This document shows positions 15,927 through 23,759 of a stretch of DNA of 32,026 bases, piece by piece. Within the stretch, counting starts at the first letter, position 1, and each line of letters opens with the position of its first letter. Source of the DNA: Patescibacteria group bacterium (lineage in GTDB: Bacteria > Patescibacteriota > Minisyncoccia > Minisyncoccales > Minisyncoccaceae); contig JASGMO010000001.1 of NCBI GenBank assembly GCA_030156465.1, positions 1 through 32,026 on the forward strand, given 5' to 3'. Below the pieces are notes generated by a model. It was not told the DNA's origin. It was given only the letters and a program-made list of their open reading frames with translations, and did no database searches. Position numbers and translations under genes: made by a program.

Positions 15927-18869
15927 ATGAAAGATAATTTACTTTTAGATTTGAATAAAGAACAAAAAGAGGCGGTAGTTTTTGAAGATGGGCCGCTTTT
16001 AATTGTCGCTGGAGCGGGGACGGGAAAAACAACTGTTTTAACAAGGAGGATAGCATACTTAATATCTAAAGGAGTCAAACCAGAAGAGATATTAGCTGTT
16101 ACTTTTACAGACAAGGCGGCAAAAGAAATGGAAGATAGGGTAGAAGCATTGCTTCCATTTGATTATTATGATTTTTGGATATCAACTTTTCATTCTTTTT
16201 GCGACAGAGTTTTAAAAAGGTACGGGCTTCTTGTTGGTGTCCCAACTAATTGTAGATTATTAGATGGTAGTGGAAGTTGGATGATTATTAAGAGAAATTT
16301 CCATCACTTTAATTTCTTAAAGGAGTATAAGCCACTTGGCAACCCAACTAAATTTATTCAAGCACTTGTTAGTCATTTTTCTCAATGTAAAAATGAAGGA
16401 ATTTATCCAGAAGATTATTTAAAATACGCTGAAGGTCTTAGTGATGATAATGAAGAAAAAGAAAGGATTAGAGAAGTCGCAATGGCATACGAAGTTTATC
16501 AACAACTATTGCTAGAGAATAATGTTTTAGATTTTGGTGATTTAATTAATTACACTATTCAGATTTTTGATAAAAAGCCAGATATATTAGAGAAGTACAG
16601 AAATCAATTCAAATATGTCATGGTTGATGAGTTTCAGGACACTAATTGGGTTCAATATGATTTAATTCAGAAATTAGCTTATCCTAAAAATAATATTACT
16701 ATCGTTGGCGATGATGATCAGTCAATCTATTCTTTTTCTGGAAGTTCATTTAATAATGTTTTAAGATTTAAAAAAGATTATCCTAATTCAAAAGAAATTA
16801 TCTTAGTTGAAAATTATAGGTCACCTCAAAACATTCTTGATCTTTCTTATTGTTTTATTCAGAAAAACAATCCCAATAGATTAGAATGCCAGCTAAGTGA
16901 GGCTAAGAACATTATTAGTGACGCAGAAAAAAAAGGGATTAATATTAAGGAAGTTGGGCCAATTAGTAAAAAACTAAAAAGTTCTAAAAAAGATAATGGT
17001 ATTGTTGAATTGTTAAGCTTTGAAGGAATTGAAGAAGAGATTACAGGTGTGATTAACAAGATATGGGAAGTTAAAGAGATTGATAGCGAAGCATCTTTTT
17101 CAAGTTTTGCTATACTAACTAGGACCAATGACCATGCCAATACATTTGCTAGAGCACTAGAGCGAGCAAGTATTCCTTATCAATTTTTCTCTTCAAAGGG
17201 ACTATATAAAGAGCCACTAATTATTGATTTAATATCTTATCTTAAAGTAATTCTTAATTTCTACGACTCCCTTAATTTTTATAGAGTTTTGAGAATGATG
17301 AATTTTTCTCCCGAAGAGGTTTCTAGAATAACTCAGTATAGTGATAAAAAGGGAATTCCAATTTTTGAATCATTAAAAGATTCTCACTTATTGAATAAAT
17401 TTACAGTGGAAACAAAAACAAAAATTAAGAAACTAGTTGATAATTTAAATATTCATTATGAATTATCAAAAAATAAAAATATAGGAGAGGTTTTTGTCAG
17501 TGTTATTCAAGATCTTGAGTATGGAAAATATATTCCAGAAAATACAGAAGATGGTTTTAGAAAATGGGAATTAATTGATCAATTTTATGATAAAGTAAAG
17601 GATTTTGAAAATTCTCAAGTAGATGCAAAACTTTGTTCTTTTATTGATAATCTTCAAATGGAATTAGATGCTGGAGAAGAGGGGCCGATAAGGAAAAAGA
17701 TAGAATCTCAATTTGATGCAGTAAAAATAATGACAGTTCATTCTTCAAAGGGGCTAGAATTTGATTATGTTTTCTTGCCATATTTAGTTGCAAGGGCTTT
17801 TCCCTCTGATCAAAAAAGAGATCCTATAGAAATACCTAAAGATTTAGTCAAAGAAGTTTTACCGGGAGGTGATTTTCATATTCAAGAAGAAAGAAGGTTG
17901 TTCTATGTTGCTTTGACTAGAGCCAAAAAAGGACTATTTTTAACATGGAGTACTGACCACGGTGGCAAGCAATTAAAGAAACCATCTAGATTTTTAAACG
18001 AATCAAACTTAATAAATGAAGAGATGATTAAAAATCAGAAATTTACTAAGTCCCCTGGGTTTTGTATCAAAAAATCACTAAGCTTTAAGTTAGAATCAGA
18101 TGAAACAAATGGTTCAGGAAAGGACTTCAAAGGTTTTATGCCTGATCATTTTTCCTATTCTCAACTAGAGTCATTTAAGAAGTGTCCCCTTGAATACAAG
18201 CTTAAAAGTATTTTAAAAATAATACCCAGAGGAAAGTCGGTTTTTAGTTTTGGTAAAACTATTCATTCTACCCTGCACAGGTTTGTTGAAAAAGCACTAA
18301 AAGAAAAAGTAACATTCAAAGAGCTTCTAAAGATTTATGATGAAGAATGGATTTTTGATTGGTATCAATCAGAAAAAGAAAGAGAAGATTTTTATAACAA
18401 AGGAAAAGAAAGTTTAAAACTTTTTTACGACAATTTCAAAAATGATAAAAATGTTTTAATTATTGATGATGATCCTGCTTTAGAGAAGGGCTTTCAAATT
18501 AAATTAAATGGCGACAATGTTATTGGAATGATTGATAGAATTGATGAAGTAAGGGGCGGGGTGGAAATTATTGATTACAAAACCGGTTCACCTAAAAAGA
18601 CATTAGCTAAAGACGATAAGTTCCAATTGCTAATTTATGCCCTAGCTGCTAAAAAAGTTTTAGGACTAAATCCTGTTAAGTTAACTTACTATTATTTAAA
18701 TGATTGCTCTAAAGCGTCTTTTGAAGTTAAAGAAGGGATGATTGAAAAAACAGAAAGCGAAATTAAAGAATTAATACAAAAAATAAAGAGGAGCAACTTT
18801 AAGCCGTCTTCCGGTTGGCATTGCAAGTTTTGTGATTTTAGAGATATTTGCGCTCACAAGAAAAATTAG
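15927..18869 (+). CDS. UvrD/Rep-type helicase fused to Fe-S PD-(D/E)XK nuclease
   Basis: A 980-residue superfamily 1 helicase with a C-terminal nuclease. Helicase motifs in order are Walker A AGAGTGKTT, STFHSF, motif II VDEFQDTNW, motif III GDDDQSIYSFSG, ENYRSP, VHSSKGLEFDYVF, and EERRLFYVALTRAK. From about residue 740 there is a RecB/AddB-type nuclease: FSYSQLESFKKCP, the GMIDRID segment with its acidic residue, and IIDYKTG with the catalytic D and K. C753, then C966-x2-C969-x5-C975, form the spaced four-cysteine pattern that holds a [4Fe-4S] cluster in AddB and Cas4. One polypeptide therefore carries both activities of an AddAB-like end-processing enzyme. No second subunit is seen nearby. 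Likely role: double-strand break or stalled fork processing. Confidence 0.93.
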   Translation: MKDNLLLDLNKEQKEAVVFEDGPLLIVAGAGTGKTTVLTRRIAYLISKGVKPEEILAVTFTDKAAKEMEDRVEALLPFDYYDFWISTFHSFCDRVLKRYGLLVGVPTNCRLLDGSGSWMIIKRNFHHFNFLKEYKPLGNPTKFIQALVSHFSQCKNEGIYPEDYLKYAEGLSDDNEEKERIREVAMAYEVYQQLLLENNVLDFGDLINYTIQIFDKKPDILEKYRNQFKYVMVDEFQDTNWVQYDLIQKLAYPKNNITIVGDDDQSIYSFSGSSFNNVLRFKKDYPNSKEIILVENYRSPQNILDLSYCFIQKNNPNRLECQLSEAKNIISDAEKKGINIKEVGPISKKLKSSKKDNGIVELLSFEGIEEEITGVINKIWEVKEIDSEASFSSFAILTRTNDHANTFARALERASIPYQFFSSKGLYKEPLIIDLISYLKVILNFYDSLNFYRVLRMMNFSPEEVSRITQYSDKKGIPIFESLKDSHLLNKFTVETKTKIKKLVDNLNIHYELSKNKNIGEVFVSVIQDLEYGKYIPENTEDGFRKWELIDQFYDKVKDFENSQVDAKLCSFIDNLQMELDAGEEGPIRKKIESQFDAVKIMTVHSSKGLEFDYVFLPYLVARAFPSDQKRDPIEIPKDLVKEVLPGGDFHIQEERRLFYVALTRAKKGLFLTWSTDHGGKQLKKPSRFLNESNLINEEMIKNQKFTKSPGFCIKKSLSFKLESDETNGSGKDFKGFMPDHFSYSQLESFKKCPLEYKLKSILKIIPRGKSVFSFGKTIHSTLHRFVEKALKEKVTFKELLKIYDEEWIFDWYQSEKEREDFYNKGKESLKLFYDNFKNDKNVLIIDDDPALEKGFQIKLNGDNVIGMIDRIDEVRGGVEIIDYKTGSPKKTLAKDDKFQLLIYALAAKKVLGLNPVKLTYYYLNDCSKASFEVKEGMIEKTESEIKELIQKIKRSNFKPSSGWHCKFCDFRDICAHKKN

Positions 18870-18877
18870 GTTATAAT
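18848..18877 (+). promoter_or_regulatory. Promoter of gpsA, leaderless geometry
   Basis: TTGCGC (18848-18853), 18-nt spacer, TATAAT (18872-18877). Six nt lie between the -10 and the ATG at 18884, so the start codon should be the first transcribed codon. The promoter sits in the end of the helicase gene. Confidence 0.65.
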
Positions 18878-18883
18878 ATAATT

Positions 18884-19882
18884 ATGAAAAAAAGAATTAC
18901 AATATTAGGCGATGGAGCTTGGGGGACAACCCTAGCAATATTACTTTCTAACAATGGTCACGAAGTTTTAGTTTGGAGTGTTTTTAGCGATCATTTAGAT
19001 GAGTTAGACAAAAAAAGAGAGAATAAAAAATACTTAAAGGGAATTAAAATACCTAATAATATTGTTTTTGAAAAAGATCTTAAAAAAGCAATTGAATTTG
19101 GTGATTATATTGTCTTTGCTATCCCTTCTAAATTCTTTAGAAATGTTTGCCAAATGATTAAAAATGAAAATGTTTCTTTAAGAAGAAAAGTTTTTATTAG
19201 CGTTACAAAAGGGCTAGAACAAAAAACATTGAAAAGGATGACAGAGATATTAAAAGAAGAACTTGGTAATGTTAAGGCCTGTGTTTTATCTGGGCCAACA
19301 ATAGCTATTGAAGTTGCTAAAGAATTGCCTGCGCTTGTTGTTATTGCCTCAAAAGATAAAAAAACTGCAAAGGCCATACAAGATATATTCAGTAATGATT
19401 ATTTTAGAGTTTATACCTCAACTGATACGATAGGAGTTGAATTAGGGGGGCCACTAAAAAATATTATTGCAGTTGTTGCTGGGATCTCAGATGGATTAGG
19501 GTTTGGATCAAACGCAAAAGCAGCAATTTTATCAAGAGGAATAGTTGAAATACAAAGATTGGGTCAAAAAATGGGAGCCAAAAGAAAAACCTTTTATGGT
19601 TTAGCTGGATTGGGCGATTTATCAACAACTTGTATCAGTCCTGAGAGTAGAAATAGGACGCTGGGAGAAAGAATTGCCAAGGGAGAAAAACTAGAAAAAA
19701 TTATTGAAACTACGGACAGTATTATTGAAGGAGCAACAACAACAGAAGCAGTCTATGAATTAAGTAAGAAGTATAAAGTAGAGATGCCAATAGTAGAATC
19801 AGTTTATAACATTCTATACAAAAACTTAAAACCAGCCGATGCTCTTAAAAAAATAATGACAAGAGAAAGAAAGCCTGAATAG
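18884..19882 (+). CDS. gpsA: NAD(P)-dependent glycerol-3-phosphate dehydrogenase
   Basis: The enzyme interconverts dihydroxyacetone phosphate and sn-glycerol 3-phosphate, the backbone for phospholipids. I chose ATG 18884 because it gives the family N-terminus M-K-K-R-I-T-I-L-G-D-G-A-W-G-T-T-L-A (dinucleotide-binding loop, usually GAGSWGTALA); a 12-residue upstream extension would overlap the promoter. Other motifs are VFAIPSKF, VTKGLE, LSGPTIAIEVA, the catalytic lysine region GGPLKNIIAVVAGISDGLGFG, and GLAGLGDLSTTC. At 332 residues it is full length. It stands alone between the helicase and the ferredoxin promoter. Its presence suggests at least partial phospholipid synthesis, although many CPR lack the rest. 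Confidence 0.95.
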   Translation: MKKRITILGDGAWGTTLAILLSNNGHEVLVWSVFSDHLDELDKKRENKKYLKGIKIPNNIVFEKDLKKAIEFGDYIVFAIPSKFFRNVCQMIKNENVSLRRKVFISVTKGLEQKTLKRMTEILKEELGNVKACVLSGPTIAIEVAKELPALVVIASKDKKTAKAIQDIFSNDYFRVYTSTDTIGVELGGPLKNIIAVVAGISDGLGFGSNAKAAILSRGIVEIQRLGQKMGAKRKTFYGLAGLGDLSTTCISPESRNRTLGERIAKGEKLEKIIETTDSIIEGATTTEAVYELSKKYKVEMPIVESVYNILYKNLKPADALKKIMTRERKPE

Positions 19883-19885
19883 TTA

Positions 19886-19914
19886 TTGAAATTTTATTAC
19901 TTTTATACTAATAT
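19886..19914 (+). promoter_or_regulatory. Promoter of the ferredoxin-mnmA-nifS operon
   Basis: TTGAAA (19886-19891), 17-nt spacer, TAATAT (19909-19914), with 8 nt to the ATG at 19923. An overlapping TATACT (19904-19909) has a poorer spacing. Confidence 0.65.
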
Positions 19915-19922
19915 AAAAATAT

Positions 19923-20141
19923 ATGGAAAACACAAAAAAAGAATACAAAATAAACAAAGAGAAATGTATCGGCTGTGGTAGTTGTAGTTTGGCTTGTCCA
20001 GAGGGCACAGAGATGGATACAGATGGTAAAGCAAAAGTAATTAGTTCTGCTAAGCTTGAAGAGTGTGGCGGAACAGATGTTTGCTCTTATGGAGCAATAG
20101 AAATTGATAATGGGGAAGAATTAGATGAAGAGGAAGAATAA
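19923..20141 (+). CDS. Small [4Fe-4S] ferredoxin
   Basis: A 72-residue electron carrier. C-I-G-C-G-S-C-S-L-A-C-P near residues 15-26 is the canonical cluster motif, and E-C-G-G-T-D-V-C-S-Y-G-A-I (about 46-58) supplies the distant cysteine; the usual proline after it is replaced by serine. There is only one complete cluster motif, so it is probably a monocluster ferredoxin with a possible disulfide from the two extra cysteines. The C-terminal tail is very acidic (EELDEEEE). It is first in the operon with mnmA, cysteine desulfurase and NifU, so it may supply electrons for Fe-S assembly or sulfur transfer. It overlaps the longest mnmA frame by 17 nt. Confidence 0.9.
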   Translation: MENTKKEYKINKEKCIGCGSCSLACPEGTEMDTDGKAKVISSAKLEECGGTDVCSYGAIEIDNGEELDEEEE

Positions 20142-21162
20142 TAAAAAGAATGATTTATTGAATGACCCAAATGAAAGTTTGGGTCGTTTTAATAATAAGG
20201 TGGCAGTTGCATTGTCAGGCGGAGTTGATTCAGCAGTTTCTGCATTAATTTTGAAGAATAAAGGATTTGATGTGACTGCTATTTTTATGAAATTAAATAA
20301 TCTTACCAAAGAAGAAAAGGCAAGAAAATTAGCCAAAGAAATTGGAATTCCTTTCAAGGTGCTTGATTTAAGAAAGCAATTTAAAGAAAAGATAATTAAT
20401 TATTTTATAGAAGAATATAGATCGGGGAATACTCCTAATCCTTGTGCATTATGTAATAAGGAGATTAAGTTTGGGTTATTTTTAAAAGAAGTTAATGCTG
20501 ATTTTGTAGCCACTGGTCATTATGCAAAAACAAAAGATGGTTATCTTTACAAGGCAAAAGATTTTAAAAAAGATCAATCATATTTTTTATGGAAGCTTAA
20601 TTCTAAAACACTTAAAACAGTTCTTTTTCCATTAAGCAATTTTACAAAAGAGGAAGTTAAAAAAATAGCCAAAGAAAATAATTTGTCTATTGTTGGAGGA
20701 GAGTCACAGGAGGTTTGCTTTATTTCTGAAACAAATAACGAATTTCTTAAAAAATACATTAAAGAGAAAGAAGGTGATATAATAAATAAGAAAGGCGAGG
20801 TGATTGGAAAACACTCTGGAGTTTGGTTTTACACCATTGGTCAAAGACGAGGCATTGGTCTATCGGGCGGTCCTTATTGGGTAATTGATAAAGATGTTAA
20901 AAGAAATAAACTAATTGTATCTTTAAACGAAAAAGATCTATTTTCAAAAGAAGTTTTGTTTAAAAATGCTAATTGGATTAGAAAAGTTGATTTTCCTATT
21001 AAGGTGAAGGCAAAAATTAGATATGGACACAAGGGAGGTTTTGGGGTATTATTAAGTAATAATAAGTTTACTTTTGATAGGCCTCAAAAAGCAATAACTA
21101 GAGGTCAATCAATTGTTTTCTATAATAAATCAGAATTAATAGGAGGAGGAACAATAAAATGA
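20125..21162 (+). CDS. mnmA: tRNA-specific 2-thiouridylase, CxxC type
   Basis: MnmA thiolates U34 of tRNA-Lys, -Glu and -Gln using ATP and a persulfide. ATP pyrophosphatase loop SGGVDS is at 31-36, then T-P-N-P-C-A-L-C-N-K-E-I-K-F (C107, C110), TGHYAK, SQEVCFI (C198), and F-Y-T-I-G-Q-R-R-G-I-G. E. coli has Asp in place of C107, so this is the CxxC+C variant. The start is uncertain: ATG 20125 adds about 25 residues before the normal N-terminus and spans a terminator-like hairpin (20164-20190). GTG at 20200 would begin at the conserved V-A-V-A-L-S-G-G. The stop overlaps the cysteine desulfurase start (ATGA), which probably supplies the sulfur directly, as in the YrvO-MnmA pair of Bacillus. Confidence 0.94.
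   Translation: MKRKNNKKNDLLNDPNESLGRFNNKVAVALSGGVDSAVSALILKNKGFDVTAIFMKLNNLTKEEKARKLAKEIGIPFKVLDLRKQFKEKIINYFIEEYRSGNTPNPCALCNKEIKFGLFLKEVNADFVATGHYAKTKDGYLYKAKDFKKDQSYFLWKLNSKTLKTVLFPLSNFTKEEVKKIAKENNLSIVGGESQEVCFISETNNEFLKKYIKEKEGDIINKKGEVIGKHSGVWFYTIGQRRGIGLSGGPYWVIDKDVKRNKLIVSLNEKDLFSKEVLFKNANWIRKVDFPIKVKAKIRYGHKGGFGVLLSNNKFTFDRPQKAITRGQSIVFYNKSELIGGGTIK
20164..20190 (+). terminator. Terminator-like hairpin between ferredoxin and mnmA core
   Basis: GACCCAAA (20164-20171), loop TGAAAG, TTTGGGTC (20178-20185), then GTTTT. The perfect 8-bp stem and T tract lie 22 nt after the ferredoxin stop but within the longest mnmA frame. It may be a partial terminator that lowers expression of the downstream genes, or an attenuator. 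Confidence 0.55.
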
Positions 21163-22295
21163 TATATTTTGATTACGCAGCGACAACACCAGTAGATAAA
21201 AGGGTCATAAAATCAATGATTCCATTTTTGAATGAAAAATTTGGCAACCCTTCTTCAATGCATTCTTTTAGTTCTGATACAAAAAAAGCATTAGAAAAAA
21301 GCAGATCTATTATTGCTAAAGCCATTAAAGCTAATCCAGAAGAAATAGTTTTTACAAGTTCAGCGACAGAAAGTAATAATATGGCATTAAAAGGAATTGC
21401 TTTTGCAAAAAAGAGTGGCCATATTTTAGTTTCTTCAATAGAACATGATTGTGTTTTAAATGCTGCAAAGTGGCTAGGCAAAAATGGTTTTGAAGTAGAG
21501 TTTTTACCGGTAGATAAATATGGCATAGTTGATCCCAAAGAAGTTGAAAAAAGAATTAAAAAAAATACAATACTTGTTTCAGTAATGCATGTAAACAATG
21601 AAGTTGGAACCATTCAGCCAATTGAAGCAATCGGGAAGATTTGTAAAAAGAATAACATATATTTTCACAGCGATGCAGCTCAGAGCTTTAGCAAGACGCC
21701 AATTAATATTACTAATATTGACTTATTAACCATATCTTCACAAAAAATATATGGACCAAAGGGAGCAGCGGCATTGTTTATTAAAGATGGAGTTAAAATA
21801 GAGCCATTACTTCACGGTGGAGGTCAAGAAAGAGGGCTGAGGTCATCAACAGAAAATGTTCCAGCAATAGTTGGTTTTGCTAAAGCAACAGAAATAGCAA
21901 TTTCAACGATGGACAAAGAACAAGAGAGATTGACTAAATTAAGGGATAAGATTATAGAAAAGTTAACTAAGGAGGTTCCTAATTGTTATTTAAATGGTCA
22001 CAAAACAAAAAGGATTTCTAATAATATAAATGTAAGATTTTCTCATATTGAGGGCGAGGCAATTCTTTTTATGCTTAATTCATATGGTATTGCTGTTTCA
22101 ACTGCATCGGCATGTTCTTCTCCCAAGTTAGAACCATCGCATGTTTTGTCAGCAATGGGGTTAAAGCAAGAAGAAGCTCATGGATCAATTAGAATTAGCT
22201 TAGGTAGAATGACAAAAGAGAGCGAAGTCAATTATTTATTAAAAGTATTGCCAGAAGTAGTTAAAAAATTAAGAGATATTTCACCACACAAATGA
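21159..22295 (+). CDS. Cysteine desulfurase, NifS/IscS family
   Basis: A PLP enzyme that takes sulfur from cysteine as an enzyme-bound persulfide. The N-terminus Y-F-D-Y-A-A-T-T-P is canonical. Others are F-T-S-S-A-T-E-S-N-N, SSIEHDCVL (the PLP-stacking His), H-V-N-N-E-V-G-T-I-Q-P, HSDAAQ, SSQKIYGPKG with the PLP lysine K196, GGGQERGLRSST, and the active cysteine C319 in STASACSS. The residue before K196 is Gln where His is usual. At 378 residues it is full length. A strong GGAGGAGG Shine-Dalgarno lies before the ATG, unusual in this window. Coupled to mnmA (4-nt overlap) and to nifU (4-nt overlap), it probably feeds both tRNA thiolation and Fe-S cluster assembly. Confidence 0.94.
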   Translation: MIYFDYAATTPVDKRVIKSMIPFLNEKFGNPSSMHSFSSDTKKALEKSRSIIAKAIKANPEEIVFTSSATESNNMALKGIAFAKKSGHILVSSIEHDCVLNAAKWLGKNGFEVEFLPVDKYGIVDPKEVEKRIKKNTILVSVMHVNNEVGTIQPIEAIGKICKKNNIYFHSDAAQSFSKTPINITNIDLLTISSQKIYGPKGAAALFIKDGVKIEPLLHGGGQERGLRSSTENVPAIVGFAKATEIAISTMDKEQERLTKLRDKIIEKLTKEVPNCYLNGHKTKRISNNINVRFSHIEGEAILFMLNSYGIAVSTASACSSPKLEPSHVLSAMGLKQEEAHGSIRISLGRMTKESEVNYLLKVLPEVVKKLRDISPHK

Positions 22296-22729
22296 ACTAT
22301 TCAAAAGAAGTATTAAAACATTTTTCAAAGCCACATAATTATGGAAAAATTGATAATTATGATGGGCTAGGCAGAGTTGGCAACATGGCATGCGGAGACG
22401 AAATGTTTGTTTATATTAAAGTAAAGGATAATATAATTAAAGACATTAAATTTGAGACCTTTGGTTGTGTCGCCGCTATTGCAACAAGCAGTGTTTTAAC
22501 TGATCTAGCAAAAAAGAAAACTATTGAGGATGCGCTTAAAATAACAAGACAAGACGTAGTTGATGCTTTAGAGACATTGCCTCCAATTAAAATACATTGT
22601 TCAGTTTTAGCAATTGATGCTCTAAGCGAGGCCGTGTATAATTATTATACAAAAAACAAATTACCTATTTCAAAAGAATTAGAAGAAAAGCATAATCAAA
22701 TCATTAAAAGAGAAAGTTGTCACTTATGA
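22292..22729 (+). CDS. NifU/IscU-like Fe-S scaffold protein
   Basis: A 145-residue scaffold on which Fe-S clusters are assembled. Opening Y-S-K-E-V-L-K-H-F-S-K-P-H-N-Y-G-K-I is typical. The three ligand cysteines are in N-M-A-C-G-D-E-M (with the conserved Asp), F-G-C-V-A-A-I-A-T-S-S, and I-H-C-S-V-L-A-I-D-A-L. The LPPxK chaperone-binding motif of IscU appears as T-L-P-P-I-K just before the last cysteine. Because the second motif lacks the SufU insertion, it is closer to IscU/NifU-N than to SufU. The start ATG overlaps the desulfurase stop, and the stop overlaps the next start. Confidence 0.93.
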   Translation: MNYSKEVLKHFSKPHNYGKIDNYDGLGRVGNMACGDEMFVYIKVKDNIIKDIKFETFGCVAAIATSSVLTDLAKKKTIEDALKITRQDVVDALETLPPIKIHCSVLAIDALSEAVYNYYTKNKLPISKELEEKHNQIIKRESCHL

Positions 22730-22920
22730 AAATAAATAGAAAAACAAAATTAAAGAATATAATAGATAATGAAAAATCAAGAAGTATTTTAGAGGAATTT
22801 GGTTTCCCTTGTCTTTTTTGTCCTCATATGAAATCAGAAATTGAAACATTGGAGATTGGTTATGTTTGTGATAATTACGGAATTGACGATAAAGAATTGA
22901 TTAAGAAGTTAAATGAGTAA
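22726..22920 (+). CDS. DUF1858-type small CxxC protein
   Basis: A 64-residue protein. I start it at ATG 22726, which forms an ATGA overlap with the nifU stop; a TTG three codons upstream is less likely. It has F-G-F-P-C-L-F-C-P-H-M followed by E-T-L-E-I-G-Y and D-N-Y-G-I-D-D-K-E-L-I-K-K-L-N, which is the DUF1858 pattern (C-x2-C-P then an E-T-L helix ending in LN). These domains occur next to or fused with redox and Fe-S proteins, but no reaction is established. Its position after nifS-nifU suggests a part in sulfur or cluster handling. Confidence 0.85.
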   Translation: MKINRKTKLKNIIDNEKSRSILEEFGFPCLFCPHMKSEIETLEIGYVCDNYGIDDKELIKKLNE

Positions 22921-23758
22921 GAAGATTATACTCTTTTTATTGCTTTTAAACATTATAACATTTTCTGTTGTTTATAGTTTATCATCTGTTGGCGACCTTC
23001 AGGTGATTTTTTTTGATGTTGGTCAGGGGGATTCAATATTTATAGAAACACCACAAAAACATCAGATAATAATTGATAGTGGGCCGGGGGACAAAACCTT
23101 ACTTCAAAAAGTTAGTTCAGTTATGCCCCATTGGGACAAGAATATTGATTTAATTGTTTTAACTCATACTGATAATGATCACATATCAGGATTTTTTGAA
23201 TTATTAGATAATTATGTTGTTGAAAATATATTATGGTCAGGCGTTGGTAGCACTAGTTCAAGAAGTGAAAAGTGGGAAGAAATGATTAATTTAGAGGGGG
23301 CTAATATAATTTATTCTAATGATATAGACAAAATAATTTTAGGCAATGTAGTGATGGATATAATTTCTCCTAATGATTATATTATTGAAAAATATTCAAA
23401 GAATGCTAACGATATTTCTGTTGTTTCAAAGATAGAATATAAAGATAGCTCTTTTCTTTTTACGGGAGACATTACAAGCAAAGTGGAAAAAGAAATGATA
23501 GGTGAAGATATTTTTACTGATGTTTTGAAAGTTGCTCATCATGGATCTAAATATTCAACATGTGATGATTTTCTTAGTAAAGTTAATCCATTAATTGCTG
23601 TTATTCAAGTTGGAAAGAATTCCTATGGTCATCCGACAAATGATGTTTTGACACGGTTGTCTAATTTTGGTATTAAAGTACTAAGAAATGATATTAATGG
23701 AGACATTAAAATATCAACAGATGGTAATAATTATAAGATAATAACTAATAAAAAATAA
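22913..23758 (+). CDS. ComEC/Rec2-like metallo-beta-lactamase fold hydrolase, signal-anchored
   Basis: This 281-residue protein corresponds to the C-terminal hydrolase domain of ComEC without its channel. An N-terminal hydrophobic helix (about 4-23) exports or anchors it. The domain starts with V-I-F-F-D-V-G-Q-G-D-S-I-F-I, then HTDNDH (85-90, metal ligands), LFTGD, V-A-H-H-G-S-K-Y-S and S-Y-G-H-P. In ComEC this domain is thought to degrade the non-transported DNA strand, so here it may be an exported nuclease or phosphodiesterase. A complete ComEC may lie elsewhere. The start overlaps the DUF1858 gene by 8 nt. It is probably not functionally tied to the sulfur genes. Confidence 0.88.
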   Translation: MSKKIILFLLLLNIITFSVVYSLSSVGDLQVIFFDVGQGDSIFIETPQKHQIIIDSGPGDKTLLQKVSSVMPHWDKNIDLIVLTHTDNDHISGFFELLDNYVVENILWSGVGSTSSRSEKWEEMINLEGANIIYSNDIDKIILGNVVMDIISPNDYIIEKYSKNANDISVVSKIEYKDSSFLFTGDITSKVEKEMIGEDIFTDVLKVAHHGSKYSTCDDFLSKVNPLIAVIQVGKNSYGHPTNDVLTRLSNFGIKVLRNDINGDIKISTDGNNYKIITNKK

Positions 23759-23759
23759 T

